Origin: Eutreptiella sp. 'Long Island Sound 2002'
Lineage: Eukaryota > Euglenozoa > Euglenophyceae > Eutreptiales > Eutreptiaceae
DNA length: 64,000 nt
Assembly (NCBI GenBank): GCA_964036045.1
Contig: OZ038380.1
Location: 70,540,186 to 70,604,185 of the forward strand
Reading direction: 5' to 3'
Made by a program: the position numbers and the translations under genes. Below the pieces are notes generated by a model, which did not search any database, was not told the DNA's origin, and saw only the letters and a program-made list of their open reading frames with translations. The stretch's first letter is position 1. Every line of letters begins with the position of its first letter. Shown here piece after piece: positions 58,790-64,000 of this stretch.

Positions 58790-61700
58790 TCAACCTGCAC
58801 CCCCGGCACCCACCACTCCGTCACCATTTCCTCCGTGATGCCACAACCAGAGTATCCGTGAGTCGCCCTCCAGAGCCGCCCACCACAGCATCAGGGGCAG
58901 GGCCGCAGACGGCGCTCCAGGGCACCGTACCCCTTCCACTCGGACGCTCTTCAGGCCACCCTGGATAGTCGTCCAGGCACTTGAGGACATCCGTCCAGAG
59001 TGCCGCAGTGCCCACCTCGCCTTAGGCCACCCCCTGTCGGCATGCTCCTGACATGTCCCGCACAGCGGGGCGGAGGCACACTGATGAACCCAAACGGACA
59101 CCGTCTCCCCGCACCCGTGGCATCGCTGCGGAAGCACAGACCGCGATGGAACGCAGCTACCATCACAGCACTGCGACCACAGGTCCTGCCATACATCGCA
59201 GCACGCGTCCTGGAGCCCGAGCAAAGCCCCTGTCAGCGTGCGTGCTGTGGCACTACTGAGGAGGCTGCGCCTCGCCTCCTCCCACGTGGACACCGGGCGG
59301 AGTATCGGTCGTCCGTCGGGCATCTCCGGTAGGCTCTCAAGCAGCCGGGGCCACCGCGCCACCTTGGGGCCGCGCGTGCCATGCGCCAGGAGCTCCCAAC
59401 CGTAGTCCCGCAAGACCTCCCCGATGACAACAACCCCGTCCTGCTCCGGGCCCCTGGCGGAAGCCAGAACCAAGCGTTGCCCTCCCGCCCGAGCCTCAAT
59501 GACCGCCCTGAGACCCAGGGTGTCAAGGGTGTGACGGGCATCGGCAGCCACGTGGTCGTCCCCCTCTGGCAGAGAGAACATGGCCTCCGTGACTTGGCCT
59601 TGCGCGTCGTCGCCCTGTACCCGCGCCAGCTGCTCGGAGCCCACTAACACTGCCATGGACCGCTGCTCCGTGACCGCCGGTACGGCTCGTCGCAGCTGCC
59701 GGTCACATAGCCACAACGTACCCACGTCAAGCACGACAGCCACCGCCAGGACTGGGAGACCGCACAGAGGTTGCTGAAGGACTGGCAGCACCTCGCGAGG
59801 CCAGCCCATGACGTTCCCCACAGCTGGATGGTTGGCGTACACCTGGAGCCAGGGATCACTCTGGCCGTCAGGGTTTCTCACCTTGGTACCCCGCACCTGG
59901 GCCCAGGACTGCGCCGACACCACGCGGGACCACTCCCTGAATGCCGTGATGTCTCGCGCCACCCAGGAACCGATCCACCGGTCGAAGGCCTGCGCCACCG
60001 CTGCCATCCAGTGAGGGAACAAGGACAGGGCCTCCTCACGCTCGATGCACGACCGCGACACCAGTAGTGCGTGCAGCGGTGCCCTCAGAAAGGTTGCCCG
60101 CAGGTCGTCGGGGAGGCCGGCAAACGGGTTCCACGGCGGACGCTGCAGGATCCTCCCTGCCGGCGGGCAGAAGGGTGTGTCACCGCGCAGGAACGCGTAT
60201 ACCGCCCTCCTTCGATCTTGCATCGGCAGCTGCATGATCTGGGTGAGCCGATGGTTCCTGCGGGCATACACATCTTCCCCAATCTGGACCATGTCCTCCA
60301 CAAAGAGTTTGGCCTTGGCAGGGCCCCGGGACGACGCCGCTCGCACCGCAGCGAACAGCCGCTTCAGGTCCCCGGGTACGACACCTGCCATCAGGGATTC
60401 TGCCCACCTGCAGCCGTGCTCCCTCCACGCCACGAACTCCACCGCCCTGTCCGTTAGGGGTAGCTCCGCCGTGAACTCCTCCACACGCCTGCACAGGAGC
60501 CCAGCCACCTCCTCGTCCCGCGCACACAGTAGGCGCATGTGGCCGATGTCCTCCTCCGGCCCCCCACAGAAGATACAGGGGTGGGCTGGTATTGCCACAC
60601 GCGTGAGCTTCTGTCTCCACCGTCGCATGACCTGCATGGTGGACAAGCGACCGTCACGTGCCCGCAGCATATTCCTGTGCGTTGGGCCGTGGTGCACAGC
60701 TCCTAGGGACATCGCCTCGCAGGCGCCAGCTAGTGGCGTGTGCGCCCTGGTGCGTGCCGCTAGCGAACGCCACTCTATCTCCCGGACCTGCTGAAGGGCT
60801 TGCATGGATGGTACACGCGGCTCGAGCTCACCATTATCCCCCGGTACCAAGAGGATGGCGTGCTCCTTCGGCAGGACAAGATGGACTGGCGGGGCCATCG
60901 CACGGGCCGCGGCAGAGTCCGGTGCCTCAAGCGGGACCGCCGCTAAGTGCGAGCTCTGCCTCACCACCCAGTGGTGCGGCCCCCCAACTCGGCGCGGCAG
61001 CCGCCGCAGCCCCTCCACTATCCAGCTCAGTGCATGTTGATTGACCAGATGTGACGTCGGCCCCTTGATGCCACGGTACAGGGCCTCCTGCGCCCTGCGG
61101 AGATGCGCTCCTATGACGGACGCATCCACCACGTGTACCGTGCACGCTGACGGGGGCGTGTGCAACAAGTACGCCGCCGCGCCAATGATCTCTGCCTCCG
61201 GGACCGTGCCGTAGATGGCACCCGTCCACGTGGGGATTCCGTGGCTGGCCACCGCCACATTTGTGGCGTCATCTCCCTGGGGCGACGCGTCAGACGATGT
61301 GACTTTAGTCGCCACCGGCACCCAGCAGTACCGGTGGGGCTCTAGCCACGCCACGTCGGAGTGGGGGCTCTGCACCACCTTTCCCAGAGACGCCGCGCTG
61401 GAGGCCGTGAGCTCCGGGGACAGGACCACCCTCGGTCGATACACCGCATGTGGTCTCCAGGCCAGGTCACATCCGCAGACTGATTTGATGGCGTCCAGGG
61501 CGGTGGTGTATTCCGCCCCCCAAACCGTTGCGGAGCAGGAAGGCTGGTATACCACGACAGACCCCTGCTCCACTGCGCCACCACCACGCAACGACGTGAC
61601 GGCGACATGCGGATCATGCGGCACGTTGGACATTCGGACCACTTCCGGGACCGAGTGCTCATCCGGATCCGGGATTGGGCCCGCCGGTAGCAGAAGAACA

Positions 61701-64000
61701 ATTGCCCATTCGCTGCACTTGTGCACCGCCGCGCACGCCCTGGAAAACGCCGGCTGTCCGTGCACAACCCACAGTGGTGGCGGGCTTATGCCGCCCCCGG
61801 CGTGAGGAGTGAGTAGGGGGACGGACGCCGGATCGTCTTGCTGCTGGTAGCCCTCAAAGACGTCCCCCAGCAGAAACAGGAGGGCGGCCAGCGGGACGAA
61901 CGGCATGGACAGCCCCGGGTTGGCCGGGTCCCATCCTTCCTCCCTGTATCCGCCCACCACATACACGTCCCCCGCAGAGGACTGTCTATTGCGTTTGCTG
62001 GCCTTCTTTCGGCGCACTGGGTGAATGAGCCGGTGAGTCAACGGACCGGGCAGCTGCGGCCGGAAGACGTCGCGAAGCCCCGTGAGCCACACGTGGTCCA
62101 GCTGGTGGGGTCCTACTCCCGCGTGCGGAAGGTGCAGGTGGTCCTCGTGGCACTCCTGTAGCTGGACCGCCCAGTGCCCAGGCGCAGGACAGGGGAGCCG
62201 CGCATGCAGGAGGTCATTTGCGGGATCAGTCAGGGACTGCACTGCCGCATCTGTGCGGGGCCCCGAGAGAATGCAGATGTCCCTACCCTTGAAGGCGTAG
62301 GATTGGGATACCCACTTCCGCCCCGCCCACTGCACTTGCGGCAGATGGGCGTGTACACACGAGTACACCGACGATGGCATGAGAAGCCCCACGCGCAACG
62401 TCCCCATCGCCCTGAGCACCCTGTCCACCCACGTATTGCCAGCGTGTGTGGCGAATGACGCAGAGGGCACCATGAACTGCCCGCACACTCCGTACTGCAC
62501 GTGCATGTCTCGGAGCATGGCCCGCAGCTCATCACGGACCGTCATCGACCTGTGGTGGGTGAGCTGAGCCACGGTCGCCACGACGGAGTCGCGGCATATA
62601 ACCTGGACATCTGCCAACCGTAGCCCATGACCTGACCGCACCGCCACGTTGGACAGGTCCTTGGGCAGCTTCTCGAACTGCAGGGCCGCAGCCTTGATGG
62701 CAGTATTCAGCTTGACCACCGCCTCCGCCGTGTCGGACAGGTAGGGCGCCGCGTACCGCACGATGCCACCAACCACGGCCGCCATCACCTCATGAGGCAC
62801 CGACGCCGGCCCCAGCGTGTTCTTGCACCAGCCCAGCAGGGCTTCACACCGGAGTACATGTTTCTCCTTCATGGTCGCCATCCCCCTGGGATCGAGGCGC
62901 AGGCCCAAGTATGGTACCGTGCCCTTGGCACGTAAGCATACCCATGGGGCCGCTGTGTCCCCCGGGTTCAGGTATACCATAATCGAGTGGATGCGAGCAG
63001 TACTGGCATAGGCGCATTTGCTCACGTTGAGGGACATGCCCATGTCCGTGAGATACCGCGCTATCATCGCCGCATACTCCAGGAATTGCGGCAGGGAGTG
63101 CGCTATCAGCAGGAGGTCATCACAGTACGCCTGTACCAGGGGTGGCACCGCGTGGCGAGCATCTCCCCGCGCCCTACAGGCAAGGCTCCGCAGGAGAGGC
63201 TCCAATAGGAGGAGGTAGAGCACAGCGCTCTCCGCACTGCCCTGCCGCAGGCCCCTGTGGAGCCGTATGCTCGGCGTCGGGCCATGCGCAGTGACGATGC
63301 GCACCAGGGACCCGCAGCTGAGGGTGTGGAAGAGCCTGATGAGCTCCTCCGGGACACCCATGTGGCGCAGGAGGAGCGCCAGTGCTCCGTGCGGCGCTGT
63401 GTCAAAAGCTTTCGACACATCGAAGGCCAGGACGTGGTTTTCCTCCATCCCACGCTGCAGCCTGCGCTGGGCCAGGAACACCGGGGCAGCCGCCGTGGAG
63501 CCCGGCATGGCTCCGAACTGCCAGTCCGCGGCCAGTCCCTTGCGTGCCAGAACAGCTGTGAACCTCCGCATGAGGGGGGTCATGAGCATTCGCATGTCTT
63601 GCTGCCCCAGCGCTATCGGCCTGTACTCGTCCAGGTTGCCCGTGGCTGTGCCCTTGGGCATCAGCCAGATAATGGCCTCGTGCCAGGACTCCGGGACATC
63701 CGCACCCCGCAGGATTGCCCTGTACGCATGCACCAGGAGCCCCTGCACCGGTTCAGGCAGCTCTGCTATGAGGGCTGCCGTGACCCGGTTGGACCCCGGA
63801 GCTTTGTCGTCCGCCACGGCCTGCCTCACGGCGTCTTTAAGGTCCTGCATGGTGTAGTCCTGTACCGACCTCCACTCCTCCGGCACCCCTTTGGGAATGT
63901 GGGCCCGGACCAGCCGCTCGAAGGCCGGCAGGTTCACTGGCCGCTTGGCGTACAGCGCCTCCCAATACCTCTGGACCTCGCCAATGACGTCCGAGGCCTC
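58790..64000 (-). CDS. non-LTR retrotransposon polyprotein (reverse transcriptase, RNase H-like), 5' partial
   Basis: An uninterrupted minus frame runs from the window edge to TGA 58790-58792, over 1,735 codons. It stays open upstream of the first in-window start-like codon (63937), so it is 5' partial. Residues counted from 63937: RPIAL at 106-110, motif A VLAFDVSKAFDT (169-180), motif B GLRQGSAES (229-237) and the catalytic AYCDDLLLI (270-278) mark a non-LTR reverse transcriptase. Residues ~895-1015 look RNase H-like (EAEII, VVDAS, then D1007). CIFCGGPEEDIGHMRLLC (1121-1138) is a zinc knuckle of the type found in such elements. About 570 residues follow, including CHGCGE...CASAPLCGTC near the end, whose role is unknown. 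No endonuclease is in the visible part. Unlike its neighbours it contains no UAR codon. Confidence 0.85.
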   Translation of the reverse strand, partial: EASDVIGEVQRYWEALYAKRPVNLPAFERLVRAHIPKGVPEEWRSVQDYTMQDLKDAVRQAVADDKAPGSNRVTAALIAELPEPVQGLLVHAYRAILRGADVPESWHEAIIWLMPKGTATGNLDEYRPIALGQQDMRMLMTPLMRRFTAVLARKGLAADWQFGAMPGSTAAAPVFLAQRRLQRGMEENHVLAFDVSKAFDTAPHGALALLLRHMGVPEELIRLFHTLSCGSLVRIVTAHGPTPSIRLHRGLRQGSAESAVLYLLLLEPLLRSLACRARGDARHAVPPLVQAYCDDLLLIAHSLPQFLEYAAMIARYLTDMGMSLNVSKCAYASTARIHSIMVYLNPGDTAAPWVCLRAKGTVPYLGLRLDPRGMATMKEKHVLRCEALLGWCKNTLGPASVPHEVMAAVVGGIVRYAAPYLSDTAEAVVKLNTAIKAAALQFEKLPKDLSNVAVRSGHGLRLADVQVICRDSVVATVAQLTHHRSMTVRDELRAMLRDMHVQYGVCGQFMVPSASFATHAGNTWVDRVLRAMGTLRVGLLMPSSVYSCVHAHLPQVQWAGRKWVSQSYAFKGRDICILSGPRTDAAVQSLTDPANDLLHARLPCPAPGHWAVQLQECHEDHLHLPHAGVGPHQLDHVWLTGLRDVFRPQLPGPLTHRLIHPVRRKKASKRNRQSSAGDVYVVGGYREEGWDPANPGLSMPFVPLAALLFLLGDVFEGYQQQDDPASVPLLTPHAGGGISPPPLWVVHGQPAFSRACAAVHKCSEWAIVLLLPAGPIPDPDEHSVPEVVRMSNVPHDPHVAVTSLRGGGAVEQGSVVVYQPSCSATVWGAEYTTALDAIKSVCGCDLAWRPHAVYRPRVVLSPELTASSAASLGKVVQSPHSDVAWLEPHRYCWVPVATKVTSSDASPQGDDATNVAVASHGIPTWTGAIYGTVPEAEIIGAAAYLLHTPPSACTVHVVDASVIGAHLRRAQEALYRGIKGPTSHLVNQHALSWIVEGLRRLPRRVGGPHHWVVRQSSHLAAVPLEAPDSAAARAMAPPVHLVLPKEHAILLVPGDNGELEPRVPSMQALQQVREIEWRSLAARTRAHTPLAGACEAMSLGAVHHGPTHRNMLRARDGRLSTMQVMRRWRQKLTRVAIPAHPCIFCGGPEEDIGHMRLLCARDEEVAGLLCRRVEEFTAELPLTDRAVEFVAWREHGCRWAESLMAGVVPGDLKRLFAAVRAASSRGPAKAKLFVEDMVQIGEDVYARRNHRLTQIMQLPMQDRRRAVYAFLRGDTPFCPPAGRILQRPPWNPFAGLPDDLRATFLRAPLHALLVSRSCIEREEALSLFPHWMAAVAQAFDRWIGSWVARDITAFREWSRVVSAQSWAQVRGTKVRNPDGQSDPWLQVYANHPAVGNVMGWPREVLPVLQQPLCGLPVLAVAVVLDVGTLWLCDRQLRRAVPAVTEQRSMAVLVGSEQLARVQGDDAQGQVTEAMFSLPEGDDHVAADARHTLDTLGLRAVIEARAGGQRLVLASARGPEQDGVVVIGEVLRDYGWELLAHGTRGPKVARWPRLLESLPEMPDGRPILRPVSTWEEARRSLLSSATARTLTGALLGLQDACCDVWQDLWSQCCDGSCVPSRSVLPQRCHGCGETVSVWVHQCASAPLCGTCQEHADRGWPKARWALRHSGRMSSSAWTTIQGGLKSVRVEGVRCPGAPSAALPLMLWWAALEGDSRILWLWHHGGNGDGVVGAGGAG

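Overview
The window is eukaryotic nuclear DNA from a protist or alga. Genes are sparse, at least one (41.1-44.4 kb) looks intron-bearing, there is a 15-kb satellite, and most recognisable genes belong to mobile elements (a hAT-like transposase, two other DDE-transposase-like genes, non-LTR retrotransposon sequence). There are no operons with ribosome-binding sites and no rRNA or tRNA that I can recognise.

The main observation concerns the genetic code. In many genes TAA or TAG lies inside a reading frame that clearly continues on both sides. Examples are between SF1-helicase motifs IV and V, inside a proline-rich tandem repeat, inside a heptad-rich coiled coil, and between transposase core segments. 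Where an end can be assigned it is nearly always TGA. The pattern fits UAR = glutamine with UGA as the only stop, the code known from ciliates, hexamitid diplomonads and ulvophycean green algae (Dasycladales, Cladophorales). A standard-code ORF call therefore cuts most genes here into pieces. One exception is the 1,715-codon reverse transcriptase at the right edge, which has no UAR codon.

Layout. 0-6.1 kb: fragmentary sequence, a short plus-strand gene and a decayed retroelement 5' part with an endonuclease-like remnant. 6.3-9.7 kb: a transposase-like gene and a coiled-coil gene, both minus, with a GAACCCCTTCTCAG-type motif array beside them. 10.3-39.1 kb: a block bounded by a diverged inverted repeat. 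Every gene I can assign in it is on the minus strand: hAT-like transposase, a protein joining a 2OG-Fe(II)-oxygenase-like domain to a ubiquitin-protease-like domain, an unknown protein, and a proline-rich UPF1-like SF1 helicase. The palindromic 52-bp satellite (18.66-33.93 kb) sits between the last two. I read this as a candidate giant (~28.8 kb) hAT-type transposon. 39.6-40.9 kb: a second oxygenase-like gene. 41.1-50.2 kb: several unrecognised genes whose intron-like gaps are rich in CTAGAAC/GTTCTAG. 50.3-54.5 kb: AT-richer DNA with weak ORFs. 55.0-56.4 kb: eight ~161-bp tandem repeats. 57.9-64 kb: a minisatellite, then the retrotransposon ORF running off the edge.

Limits: many frames shift by one base, often at C/G homopolymers, so sequencing error and real decay cannot be separated. 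Because TGA alone leaves long chance ORFs, I trust UAR-joined frames only where recognisable sequence lies on both sides. Splice sites were read by eye.
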